Below are positions 42,790-50,743 of a stretch of DNA of 64,000 nt, in pieces. The DNA is taken from the NCBI RefSeq assembly GCF_040801915.1, contig NZ_JBFMIA010000002.1:1-64000 (forward strand). Reading direction: 5' to 3'. Position numbers and translations under genes: made by a program. The notes below the pieces were generated by a model. That model was not told the origin of the DNA. It did not search any database and saw only the letters and a program-made list of their open reading frames with translations. Numbering within the stretch: the first letter of the stretch is position 1; each line of letters opens with the position of its first letter. This stretch comes from Jeotgalibacillus marinus. Its GTDB lineage: Bacteria > Bacillota > Bacilli > Bacillales > Jeotgalibacillaceae.

Positions 42790-44610
42790 TTAACCTATTA
42801 CTTCTCCACTAACCTCAACATTCTTCCTACAAGCAACACCAACCAAAAGTTCCTTCAACTCACTACTTGTAAGGCTAGGAATCTCCTCCAAAAGATAAAC
42901 CAACTCATGCTTACTAATCGGCGCAGCCTTCCCAACATAAATCTTCGGAAACACCTTCTCACTCTGAATCTCATTTTCATTCAGAAGCTCTTCAAACAAC
43001 TTCTCACCAGGGCGAATACCACTGTAATTAATCTTAATCTCATCTTCCGTATACCCAGAAAGACGAATCACGTTCTTAGCTAAATCTACTATCTTCACTG
43101 GCTCACCCATATCAAGCACAAACACTTCTCCACCTGATGCGAGTGCACCTGCCTGAATGACTAATCTTGATGCTTCAGGAATCGTCATAAAGTAACGGGT
43201 CATTTCAGGGTCGGTTACGGTGACAGGTCCGCCTGCTGCAATTTGCTTTTTAAAAAGGGGAATGACACTACCTCTTGAACCTAATACATTACCAAAACGC
43301 ACAGCGGCAAATTTTGTATTACTCCCTTGTGCCAAATTTTGAATGACCATTTCAGCAAAGCGCTTGGTAGCACCCATGACATTTGGTGGGTTAACCGCTT
43401 TGTCTGTCGATACAAGAACAAAATTTTCCACATGATATTCATGTGCGGCTTCGGCTACATTTTTTGTTCCGAAAATGTTGTTTTTGACCGCTTCTTTTGG
43501 ATTGATTTCCATTAGAGGTACGTGCTTATGTGCAGCTGCATGGTAGATGACGCTTGGCATATATTTTTCGACAACTTCAAAAATACGCTTTCGATCTTGT
43601 ACGTCAGCAATGATTGGCACGATATCAATAGCGTCTCCATATTGATTTCGCAGCTCCATATGAATGGTGTAGATGGAGTTTTCACCATGCCCTAGTAGAA
43701 TTAATTTCTCGGGATTGAATTTGCACACTTGACGACAAATCTCTGAACCGATCGAGCCTCCCGCTCCTGTCACAAGGATCGTTTTTCCTTCAAGTTTTTC
43801 CGAAATACTCTCCATATCCAACTCGACTGGATCTCTTCCAAGTAAATCTTCTACTTGAACTTCACGTATTTGGCTAACTTCGACTTTCCCTGTCATGAGA
43901 TCTTCAAGCAGTGGAAGGATCTTCGTTTTTGCTGTCGTTTTTGCACACTCCGTGTAAATACGTTGAACATCCATTCTACTTAATGAAGGAATAGCGATGA
44001 TAATATGCTCTATCTTAAATTCTTTGACAATCGATTCGATTTGTTTAACCCCACCAAGAACGGGGATATTCATAATCTCTAGACTATGTTTAGTAAAATC
44101 ATCATCAATGTAACCAATCGGCTCAAGCTCTGAGTTTATTTTTTGATTAAGATCTCTCGCAACCATTGTTCCAGCTGCTCCAGCACCAATAATCAATGCT
44201 CGTTTGCGATCTGGATTGGGTTTGATATATGTATCACGATACATACGCCATGCAAATCGTGAACCGCCGATTAATAGAATGTGCATCATCCAGGTGATCG
44301 CTAATGTTCGTGTATATAAGGAATTTGCTACGACCAATTGTAAGATAGCAACAATCAATACAGAAAATGTGACTGCTTTAAGAATAGCAACCAATTCACT
44401 CACGCTTGAGTATGCCCAAACCTTTTTATAAAGGCCATAACGATAGGCAAAAAAGTGATGAATTAATAGTAATACAACTGAGCTAGCAACTAAGACTGGG
44501 GAATAGCTGTTTTCATATGGTAGTAATAAATAATAGCAAATAAAAATGGACGCTAAAACAATTAGCGAATCTACAAAAACAAGACTTGCAATCCTTTTCT
44601 TATAGGTCAT
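42790..44610 (-). CDS. Membrane UDP-GlcNAc 4,6-dehydratase / nucleotide-sugar epimerase (CapD/WbpM/EpsC family)
   Basis: A 606-residue protein: four N-terminal membrane helices (1-120), a CoA-binding-like Rossmann domain with IIGAGAAGTMVARDL, and a C-terminal SDR domain with VTGAGGSIGSEICRQV, STDKAVNPPNVMGATKR and RFGNVLGSRGSVIP. The catalytic Tyr of ordinary SDRs is replaced by Met (M-x3-K), as in the large WbpM dehydratases. It converts UDP-GlcNAc to UDP-4-keto-6-deoxy-GlcNAc. No C4 reductase or aminotransferase for that product is evident in the operon. It is the first gene, preceded by AAAGGTGG and a structured leader. Confidence 0.92.
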   Translation of the reverse strand: MTYKKRIASLVFVDSLIVLASIFICYYLLLPYENSYSPVLVASSVVLLLIHHFFAYRYGLYKKVWAYSSVSELVAILKAVTFSVLIVAILQLVVANSLYTRTLAITWMMHILLIGGSRFAWRMYRDTYIKPNPDRKRALIIGAGAAGTMVARDLNQKINSELEPIGYIDDDFTKHSLEIMNIPVLGGVKQIESIVKEFKIEHIIIAIPSLSRMDVQRIYTECAKTTAKTKILPLLEDLMTGKVEVSQIREVQVEDLLGRDPVELDMESISEKLEGKTILVTGAGGSIGSEICRQVCKFNPEKLILLGHGENSIYTIHMELRNQYGDAIDIVPIIADVQDRKRIFEVVEKYMPSVIYHAAAHKHVPLMEINPKEAVKNNIFGTKNVAEAAHEYHVENFVLVSTDKAVNPPNVMGATKRFAEMVIQNLAQGSNTKFAAVRFGNVLGSRGSVIPLFKKQIAAGGPVTVTDPEMTRYFMTIPEASRLVIQAGALASGGEVFVLDMGEPVKIVDLAKNVIRLSGYTEDEIKINYSGIRPGEKLFEELLNENEIQSEKVFPKIYVGKAAPISKHELVYLLEEIPSLTSSELKELLVGVACRKNVEVSGEVIG

Positions 44611-44639
44611 TTTTCAGCCACCTTTCCATGAGTTTTTAT

Positions 44640-44653
44640 TGCGAGATCTCGCA
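44640..44653. promoter_or_regulatory. Perfect 14-bp palindrome in the polysaccharide leader
   Basis: TGCGAGATCTCGCA lies 30 nt upstream of the dehydratase start, between the leader hairpin and the ribosome site. It could be a protein-binding site or a short RNA hairpin. Confidence 0.45.
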
Positions 44654-44660
44654 CAAAAAT

Positions 44661-44710
44661 AAATACCTAATGAAAAGGCACACTCATGTAAGCCCTTTCA
44701 TTAGATATTT
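44661..44710 (-). terminator. Leader hairpin (possible attenuator) of the polysaccharide operon
   Basis: Leftward, arms 44710-44692 and 44679-44661 pair over 19 positions with two G-U pairs; the sequence then reads TATTTATTTTTGTG. This is terminator-like in the 5' leader, so the operon may be controlled by antitermination. Confidence 0.55.
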
Positions 44711-45190
44711 ATTATCTAACTGTTTTATTAGAAATAATGGGCATTTAACCCATCCTCACACCACACCAATGACAAAGACTGTCTACGGTAATACATTTAT
44801 GTATCTACCCACGGCGTGATCGAGTGCCCCCATTTATAATGGTACTGGAGACATTACCAGTAAGTTAATAACGATTAACTTGTATAATACAATACTATTT
44901 TGTTTTGTATAATAACTAACTACTCTTGTATATTAACACATACCACAACATGATAATAGGTGCCTTTCTTTGGAAAAAGACAATTATCGACAAATCTAGT
45001 CTCAGAACATCCTAGAGTGCAACTTTAGTGCAATAAGCACCAAAGTAATCCGTCGGAACGAAGGATTCTTTGTCGCGGTGATAAAGATTTTACTAATTCC
45101 TTTCCTAGAAGTGTAGATGATAAATCCACCACAATAACCCCCAAGGGATAACCTTCCTAGGGGGTATCGCTCGTATTTCTTAAGGCTAGA
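44711..45190. other. Long upstream region of the polysaccharide operon
   Basis: Three TTGTAT-containing boxes occur at 44880-44892 (TTGTATAATACAA, palindromic), 44905-44914 and 44926-44935, spaced by 25 and 21 bp. TATTAT/TATAAT-like hexamers here could be the promoter, but no clear -35 is found. A hairpin with ACCCCC/GGGGGT arms (45137-45165) probably terminates the small gene at 45191. No gene is seen. Confidence 0.5.
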
Positions 45191-45325
45191 CTACTTCTTT
45201 AGTTTTTCCGCCAACCATTTGATCATTTCTGACATAGTGATCTCTTCTTCGGTGCCTCTTTTGTGGGCTTGTTCTAGTAGAAGGGATAGATGTTCGTTTG
45301 TGAAGGTTGTGCTTTGAGTTTTCAT
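45191..45325 (-). CDS. 44-residue helical small protein, possibly SinI-like
   Basis: ATG at 45325 preceded by CGGAG; stop TAG at 45191. It encodes two predicted amphipathic helices, NEHLSLLLEQAHKRG and TMSEMIKWLAEKLKK. The spacing L..LL.EA...G...S..I..WL weakly resembles the SinI dimerisation motif, but the linker is longer. A TATAAT lies upstream (45358-45363, minus). A hairpin follows. It sits between the polysaccharide operon and an XRE regulator, so an anti-repressor or signalling role is possible but unproven. Confidence 0.6.
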   Translation of the reverse strand: MKTQSTTFTNEHLSLLLEQAHKRGTEEEITMSEMIKWLAEKLKK

Positions 45326-45397
45326 CGCTGATTCGCTCCGTTTGTAGATATGCTAGTATTATACCTCAAATGGAGTCGAAAGTCCTGTTTTTTTGTA

Positions 45398-45814
45398 TTA
45401 TCTCCACACAATTCCCGACCAATTACCTTTTTTTGCATGTTGGTCGAAGTCATTTGTTAGACAAAAACAGGTAATTTTGCCGATGACTTCTGGTTTTACG
45501 TGTGTATTGTTAGGTATTGATAGTGAAAAAGTCTTTTCTAGGTAGTTGATGTCGATGGTGAGGGTGAAATCAACATTTTTATGAAGGGTAATTTTGTAGG
45601 AGCAGTCTTGAGGCAGTTCAGTTGTTTGATAACGAATACATTCTTTAAAGTAACAAATTTGTTCACGATATAGAATTGTTTTTAATTGTTTAAAGAAGGA
45701 GCTCTCAGGTAAGTGGTCAACGTTTGACACACGTTGATACTCTCGAAAATCCTTTCTCAACTTACTTAAATAAGCCGGAAAAGCTCCAGTGAATTGTGCA
45801 TTATACATCATCAT
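45398..45814 (-). CDS. Uncharacterised 138-residue protein
   Basis: I do not recognise it. The frame is open upstream to 45919 but the ribosome site GGAGG lies five nt before an ATG-ATG-ATG run at 45814, giving 138 residues without the hydrophobic upstream stretch. The N-terminal half is basic and helical (FPAYLSKLRKDFREYQRV), the C-terminal half looks like beta strands (YKITLHKNVDFTLTIDINY). Several Cys are present (four between residues 66 and 122). It lies in a cluster of small unknown genes on the minus strand next to an XRE regulator gene. Confidence 0.65.
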   Translation of the reverse strand: MMMYNAQFTGAFPAYLSKLRKDFREYQRVSNVDHLPESSFFKQLKTILYREQICYFKECIRYQTTELPQDCSYKITLHKNVDFTLTIDINYLEKTFSLSIPNNTHVKPEVIGKITCFCLTNDFDQHAKKGNWSGIVWR

Positions 45815-46024
45815 CAAAACCTCCAATATATCCAATATATGATACGAATACATCATACAACAAAATATAAGGAAGATTATATAAAATATAGAAAAAATTC
45901 TCTTTTTAACGAAATGCAATTAAAAATTTGTTGAACTTCATAACGATTTGTCATACATAGATAAAATTTATTTTATCTTTTGAAAGAGGCACTTGCACTC
46001 CTTTCTCATGTATTTAAAAATCTT

Positions 46025-46177
46025 CTAACTACACTCTACACTTGCAATCATATCATCATCTAACTTTTTATTCGCGAGCCACTGTAGAAATTCGATTTCA
46101 TTTTGTTCAAGTTCTCTGTCTAATTTCTCCTCAAACTCATCTTGTAATCTTTTTAACTTCATTAGTGATTCACTCAT
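46025..46177 (-). CDS. 50-residue coiled-coil-like small protein
   Basis: A short gene with an excellent ribosome site (AAGGAGGT, six nt before ATG 46177). It encodes an acidic, strongly helical peptide with KLKRLQDEFEEKLDRELEQN and EIEFLQWLANKK. It has no known family. It is divergent from the XRE regulator at 46372, and the intervening region has two identical 17-bp repeats with TATAAT inside, so the two genes may share control. Confidence 0.7.
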   Translation of the reverse strand: MSESLMKLKRLQDEFEEKLDRELEQNEIEFLQWLANKKLDDDMIASVECS

Positions 46178-46219
46178 ATGCTTACCTCCTTAGATGTTTG
46201 AATATTACAAATATAATAT

Positions 46220-46258
46220 TATTCTATTATATAGTATTCTATATTCTATTATATAGTA
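46220..46258. repeat. Two identical 17-bp operator-like repeats
   Basis: TATTCTATTATATAGTA at 46220-46236 and 46242-46258 (period 22 bp, about two helical turns). Each holds a partial dyad CTAT-3nt-ATAG and, on the minus strand, a TATAAT. It lies between the 50-residue gene and the XRE gene, as expected for an autoregulated operator. Confidence 0.7.
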
Positions 46259-46325
46259 CTCCTAAACCATTTTAACAATACGTCATACGCTTATTTATTT
46301 CGTAATGAATATTTTTCGTTTCCCC

Positions 46326-46353
46326 TTGATTTTGTTGCTATCGTAAATATAAT
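46326..46353 (+). promoter_or_regulatory. Sigma-A promoter of the XRE gene
   Basis: TTGATT (46326-46331), 16 bp, TATAAT (46348-46353), ending 18 nt before the start codon. Confidence 0.65.
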
Positions 46354-46371
46354 TATCTAGATAGGAATCGG

Positions 46372-46797
46372 GTGAACGAAATGGCGTTTTATGAACATTT
46401 ACGACAATATCGACTTGAAGTGCTAAATATTCCACAAGACAAAGCGGCACAAATGATGAATATTGAACAATCTACATTATCAAACTACGAGCTTGGCAGA
46501 CGGCAAATCCCAATAGACATGCTTGTACTTTGGAAACAAAAATACGAAATTGATGACGGTACATTTATCAATATGCTTTTAGATCGTGATAAAGTCGCAG
46601 ATCGAATTCGTGAAGAAAGCACCGAACTTCGTGCCCAATATGAAGATCGGGAAACCATCGAATTAATGCAGTTCCTTGAGCTATACCCAACCCTTCACGA
46701 ACATTTACAAACATTATCGACGCTTCCAACAGCAAGGCAGAAAAAGAACGTTGAAGGATTAATTAACCTAATAAAAGCAGTTAAACATTTCACCTAA
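46372..46797 (+). CDS. XRE-family transcriptional regulator
   Basis: A 141-residue protein with an N-terminal Cro/C1 helix-turn-helix (about residues 7-62): LRQYRLEVLNIPQDKAAQMM, then IEQSTLSNYELGRRQIPID. The C-terminal half is helical (REESTELRAQYEDRETIEL, then LPTARQKKNVEGLINLIK) and probably oligomerises. It could be a repressor of the divergent small-protein genes through the 17-bp repeats. The start is GTG 46372 (AGGA five nt upstream) or ATG 46381 (GGGTG six nt upstream). The layout resembles SinR-type control, but no sequence evidence ties it to SinR. Confidence 0.85.
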   Translation: MNEMAFYEHLRQYRLEVLNIPQDKAAQMMNIEQSTLSNYELGRRQIPIDMLVLWKQKYEIDDGTFINMLLDRDKVADRIREESTELRAQYEDRETIELMQFLELYPTLHEHLQTLSTLPTARQKKNVEGLINLIKAVKHFT

Positions 46798-46800
46798 CCA

Positions 46801-46845
46801 AAGCTTTTAGAGACTTCGATCGATCGTTCTCTAAAGGCTTTTTTT
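46801..46845 (+). terminator. Terminator of the XRE gene
   Basis: AAGCTTTTAGAGA pairs with TCTCTAAAGGCTT (46801-46813 with 46828-46840, one G-U), followed by T. Confidence 0.85.
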
Positions 46846-46916
46846 ATTGATCTCTTTTTTCATGAATATGTAAGTCACAATTAATTATGACTTTTTTCTT
46901 GAAAATGTTTCTAACA

Positions 46917-46945
46917 GTGACAACATTCTCTTTTTTCTTTACAAT
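46917..46945 (+). promoter_or_regulatory. Sigma-A promoter of the membrane-protein/adaptor pair
   Basis: GTGACA (46917-46922), 17 bp, TACAAT (46940-46945). Confidence 0.6.
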
Positions 46946-46977
46946 AGAATAAGCGTGTGAAAATGGGAGGTTCAATG

Positions 46978-47643
46978 ATGAATTTTCGTTTTTTTCAAGG
47001 GTTAAAAGAACCTTCAGTTTTTCTAGAAAGCTGGAAGACAGTCGAGTCATTTACAAATATACGAAGCAGGATGTTTGCACTTTTTTTTATAAGTAGTGTG
47101 ATTTTTGGAGTTGTTGGGTGGATCGGTATGGGAAGCCAAACGTGGTCAGGGCAATTTGTAACAGCGTATGGGTTAGAATATGATCTTCAACGATTTTATT
47201 TTTTTCTCGGGAGAATATTACTAGGAATTTTATATATTGCGGTCCTATTACTTTTCCCTGCACTTCTTTATTGGTTGCTTGCCGACGAGCATTCGTATCG
47301 AAAATTTGTTATGATACAAATTTTTCCTATATCTATTTTATTGCTTGAGCAGTTACTGTTCATTCTTTTAATGGTTTGGCAAGGAATTGATTGGCATTCG
47401 TCTCCATTCTCATTAGGAGTGATTGGCCAACTTGTCATTGAACATCAGTGGACCATTTATTTCTTAGGATCTATTTCTCTATTTAAAATATGGGTCATGT
47501 ATTGGCAGTTCTTATCCCTACGAATCGTCACAACGTTAAAATGGTGGGTGGTCTTCGTTATTATTTTAGCAATGAACACCTTGTTTTGGGCTATTACTGC
47601 TACGTTTGCCACGTTGAATTTTCACCAATACTTGTATAGCTAA
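46978..47643 (+). CDS. Polytopic membrane protein (Yip1-like)
   Basis: About 221 residues with five to six membrane segments (MFALFFISSVIFGVVGWIG; LGRILLGILYIAVLLLFPAL; ISILLLEQLLFILLMVW and others). The pattern of a soluble N-terminus ending in SFTNIRSRM followed by helices resembles Yip1-domain proteins found beside efflux adaptors. GGGAGG precedes ATG codons at 46975 and 46978; I chose the latter for spacing. The adaptor gene follows 14 nt downstream, so the two probably work together. Function unknown. Confidence 0.75.
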   Translation: MNFRFFQGLKEPSVFLESWKTVESFTNIRSRMFALFFISSVIFGVVGWIGMGSQTWSGQFVTAYGLEYDLQRFYFFLGRILLGILYIAVLLLFPALLYWLLADEHSYRKFVMIQIFPISILLLEQLLFILLMVWQGIDWHSSPFSLGVIGQLVIEHQWTIYFLGSISLFKIWVMYWQFLSLRIVTTLKWWVVFVIILAMNTLFWAITATFATLNFHQYLYS

Positions 47644-47657
47644 AGGAGGCAAACAAC

Positions 47658-48938
47658 TTGAATACTCGGAATAAATGGATGGGTGTCGGCTTACTGGCTC
47701 TGTTGTTTGTCGGATCGAATCTTTATTTAATTAAAACAGATGCTGACTTGATTGATCGTACGTCGATCGTCCATGATCAAAAGCAAGCTCAAATAGAAAA
47801 TCTTCAACATTTGCTAGTGAAAAACGGTGTGATCGATACTGCAGCTGAACAACATGTGTATTTTTCTGAGCAGTTGGGTATGTTTACTCGTTTTCTAGTA
47901 GAGGAAGGACAAATGGTTACACAAGGTACGCCACTCTATGAATATACGGTTTTAGATTTGGAAGAGCAGAGGTTGCTGTTCGAATCAGAAGCAGAGCAAC
48001 TTTCAAGCGAAATTTCTTCACTTGAAAGCTACATTGGAGAGTTATCATCAATCGAGAGTCAACTACCTTCAGGCTCCTCTCCATCAACAACGAATACACC
48101 AACAAATTCATTAGAAGATGAAGAATTGATGATCACAATCGGACTTGAAGTTGGCATTGATATCACTGATGCGACGATTGATCAAACGCGATCCATTTTA
48201 AATCAAAAAATCGGTGAACAGGAAGCGGTCATTGGTCGTTTAGAAGCTGAACAGGAGAAATTCGAACGATTAATTAGCGGTTTAGAAGAAAGCCCAGTTG
48301 TAACGATTGAAAGTGAATTTGACGGAAAGATTGCTAATTTAGCAGAAGATATGGGTAACCCGCTTATTACTATACATACAGAGAGCCTTGTTTCTAAGTC
48401 AACGTTAACCGAGGCTGAAGCAAGAGAAGTGTTGACTGGCATGTCTTCACGCGTGACTTCACCAGTTGCGAATGCGACGGTTGATGGTGCAGTTTTGACA
48501 AATACTCAAATTCCCGAAGAACAACCTGTACTCGGTTCAAACAGCTTGTACCCGGTTGCTATCGACCTCTTTGAGCAAGGTAACGAATGGTTTATCGGCC
48601 AGCATGTTGTTAATGAAATTGTTTTAGATGAGTCATTGGACGCGACGACTGTTCCGATTATTAGTTTAGATGAGCAGCAGCGTGTCAATGTTCTTTCTGC
48701 GACAGGACTTGTGGAGCCACGCATGGTTGAGTTTGGATTACGCGTGGAAGATCGTCAGGAAGCGTTGGACAACGTTGCCCCTGGTGAATGGATCGTCGCT
48801 GACCCTAAGCAGGTTGAACGTTTCAATTCGCCATACCTTGCTCAGATGACGATCAAGCGATTAACGTTTGATAATCTGGATCACATGGCGACCCGTGATA
48901 ATTGGAAGCATTTGTTGCTAGGTGTATTACCTCATTAA
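47658..48938 (+). CDS. HlyD/RND-type membrane-fusion adaptor protein
   Basis: A 426-residue extracytoplasmic adaptor. One N-terminal membrane anchor (WMGVGLLALLFVGSNLYLI) is followed by a lipoyl-like half (FLVEEGQMVTQGTPLYEYTVLD), a long coiled coil (SEAEQLSSEISSLESYIGEL; TRSILNQKIGEQEAVIGRLE) split by a Ser/Pro/Thr linker, the second lipoyl half (VVTIESEFDGKIANLAED) and a beta-barrel region. Adaptors of this type normally partner an ABC or other exporter, but none lies beside it; the only neighbour is the Yip1-like membrane protein. It starts at TTG after AAAGGAGG. A strong terminator follows. Confidence 0.82.
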   Translation: MNTRNKWMGVGLLALLFVGSNLYLIKTDADLIDRTSIVHDQKQAQIENLQHLLVKNGVIDTAAEQHVYFSEQLGMFTRFLVEEGQMVTQGTPLYEYTVLDLEEQRLLFESEAEQLSSEISSLESYIGELSSIESQLPSGSSPSTTNTPTNSLEDEELMITIGLEVGIDITDATIDQTRSILNQKIGEQEAVIGRLEAEQEKFERLISGLEESPVVTIESEFDGKIANLAEDMGNPLITIHTESLVSKSTLTEAEAREVLTGMSSRVTSPVANATVDGAVLTNTQIPEEQPVLGSNSLYPVAIDLFEQGNEWFIGQHVVNEIVLDESLDATTVPIISLDEQQRVNVLSATGLVEPRMVEFGLRVEDRQEALDNVAPGEWIVADPKQVERFNSPYLAQMTIKRLTFDNLDHMATRDNWKHLLLGVLPH

Positions 48939-48950
48939 ATGACTCAAATG

Positions 48951-48989
48951 GACCCCCGTATACTTTTGTGTGTACGGGGGTCTTGTTTT
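48951..48989 (+). terminator. Terminator of the adaptor operon
   Basis: GACCCCCGTA pairs perfectly with TACGGGGGTC (48951-48960 with 48973-48982), then TTGTTTT. Confidence 0.88.
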
Positions 48990-49105
48990 GATTGAGAATG
49001 TATTAGATTTAGGATTCGGGTGAAGTAGGTGCGTATCTACCCTTCACGTGCAATCTTTTTCACCCCTCATCATATTGGTCTTTTTAGAAACTTACATCCT
49101 CACAG

Positions 49106-49134
49106 TTCGTTTTTCCTCCAAAATGGAGTATAAT
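49106..49134 (+). promoter_or_regulatory. Putative promoter of ywqB-ywqA
   Basis: TATAAT at 49129-49134 with a weak -35 TTCGTT 17 bp upstream. Confidence 0.45.
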
Positions 49135-49177
49135 AAAAGGTACGTTTTTTTGATTTTTTAAAGGTGGTAGTTACTAT

Positions 49178-50743
49178 ATGAGTTTTCATTCTCAATCATT
49201 TACAAATGGTATTGAGCAATTGGAATCAAAGCTTTTTAGACAATTTTTACCCTCAAATCAGCAGGACGAACGCCTTATTCAAAAAGGACTTTTCTTATAT
49301 AGACAAGGTACCGTGTATGATGTTGCCTACGAATCCTCACTTCAAATGCTTCGTGCGAAGGTGCGGGATGTTTATCAAGTGAATGTCCGTATTTCACTTG
49401 ATCCTGCGAAAGCCAGTAGCTGTAGCTGTCCAGAAGAGCAGTGGTGCCGACATCGCATGGCCGTATTTTTTAAGTTTTACCAGCAAACCGCAAGCGTAAG
49501 TCAGTGGATCACGCGTTGGCGGAATCAAAAATCAACGCTTCTTAAAGCTCAAAAATCCCCCGAAGCTTGGAAACAGATTGTGCAGCAAGCAGTTTCCAAA
49601 TTAAATTATTCACAGCTAATTGATCAACCTTTTTTACTTGATCATTACGTACAAAACGCACTTATGACGATTCAAAAACAAGCGCCTATGGAAAAAGAGT
49701 GGAAACCTTTATATGATTTACACACAATGTTTTGGTTGTTCATTACTCTTTCAAAAGGGTTCTCATCTGCCCAACCGAATGCGCTAAAACATGAAGACGT
49801 GATGGATACTTTGACTCGCATGTTAGAAGAGATGGAAGATGCCATGTCAGATTTGGCTGTGTATGCTCGCCCATTTGCATTCGATCCTTTTTTGAAAGAC
49901 TTACGCATCGGTTCGCGTGAGTTGTTAGAGGATGTGTCGTCACAGGTCTCGTTTTCAGTTTACTCACTTTTATGGTTTCAACTTTTCACAACGAAAGCGT
50001 GGAGAGAAAATGAACTTGAACAACTTACAGAACGAAATAATGACACAGAAGAACTATATTTCGCACGAACGGCTCTTGCGCTACTACTAATGAAAAATGA
50101 TGTTTGGAAAGAACAATTCCACTTGTCTTCTCCATCCATTGTCCCCCATGCGGTGCGATGGATGGAATGGCTGTTGTGGGATGACCGTGCCTTGGCAGCT
50201 GTCACCATTTTAAAAGCGTTACCAAAAAAAGTTCCTGCTTATTTGGACTCGTTCACACTTGATTCGGAGAAACGCTCTTTTTCACTTTGGTTGATCCGCA
50301 AGCTTGAGCCAAGCAAAATACGCATGCAGTCACCTGAGTCAACGATAGCTGTGTATGAATCGCTACTTCCGTATAGTTCACGTCATTTAGGCTCGTTATT
50401 ACTTGATTCTGGGCGTTATAAAGAGTGGGTTGAGCTTGTTCATTGGATTGGCTTTTCGCCAGAAGAACTTCAAATCACTGGATTTAAACAGCTTCTTGAA
50501 GAGCGACCAGATTTGTCGGTCCCTATTCTTCATCAATGGATCGAAGAGTTAATCGCACAAAGACAACGTGATAGTTACCGTAAAGCCGTTGGTTATTTGA
50601 AAAAATTAAAGAAAATTTACACACAAAGTAAACAAACGTCAAAATGGGATCGGTATTTTCATTCGATTTTACAGCAACATAAACGACTACGTGCTTTTCA
50701 AGAAGAATGCAAAAGGGGGAAGTTGATTAATGTGGATGAGTGA
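49178..50743 (+). CDS. ywqB: SWIM zinc-finger protein YwqB
   Basis: A 521-residue protein with a SWIM domain near residues 70-100: ISLDPAKASSCSCPEEQWCRHR gives the CxCx(n)CxH zinc ligands. The remainder is helical and charged with no other clear motif. It is always found just upstream of the SNF2-type helicase ywqA in Bacillus, and here the two genes overlap by 14 nt, so they are likely translated together and act in one complex on DNA or chromatin-like substrates; the biological role is not established. AAAGGTGG lies ahead of the ATG. Confidence 0.85.
   Translation: MSFHSQSFTNGIEQLESKLFRQFLPSNQQDERLIQKGLFLYRQGTVYDVAYESSLQMLRAKVRDVYQVNVRISLDPAKASSCSCPEEQWCRHRMAVFFKFYQQTASVSQWITRWRNQKSTLLKAQKSPEAWKQIVQQAVSKLNYSQLIDQPFLLDHYVQNALMTIQKQAPMEKEWKPLYDLHTMFWLFITLSKGFSSAQPNALKHEDVMDTLTRMLEEMEDAMSDLAVYARPFAFDPFLKDLRIGSRELLEDVSSQVSFSVYSLLWFQLFTTKAWRENELEQLTERNNDTEELYFARTALALLLMKNDVWKEQFHLSSPSIVPHAVRWMEWLLWDDRALAAVTILKALPKKVPAYLDSFTLDSEKRSFSLWLIRKLEPSKIRMQSPESTIAVYESLLPYSSRHLGSLLLDSGRYKEWVELVHWIGFSPEELQITGFKQLLEERPDLSVPILHQWIEELIAQRQRDSYRKAVGYLKKLKKIYTQSKQTSKWDRYFHSILQQHKRLRAFQEECKRGKLINVDE

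Noticed and set aside
45815..45919. Hydrophobic N-terminal extension of the 138-residue protein
   Set aside because: GGAGG lies inside this stretch, directly before the ATG run at 45814, so the extension is probably leader RNA.
46042..46275. A 77-codon rightward frame
   Set aside because: It is antisense to the 50-residue gene, which has an excellent ribosome site.
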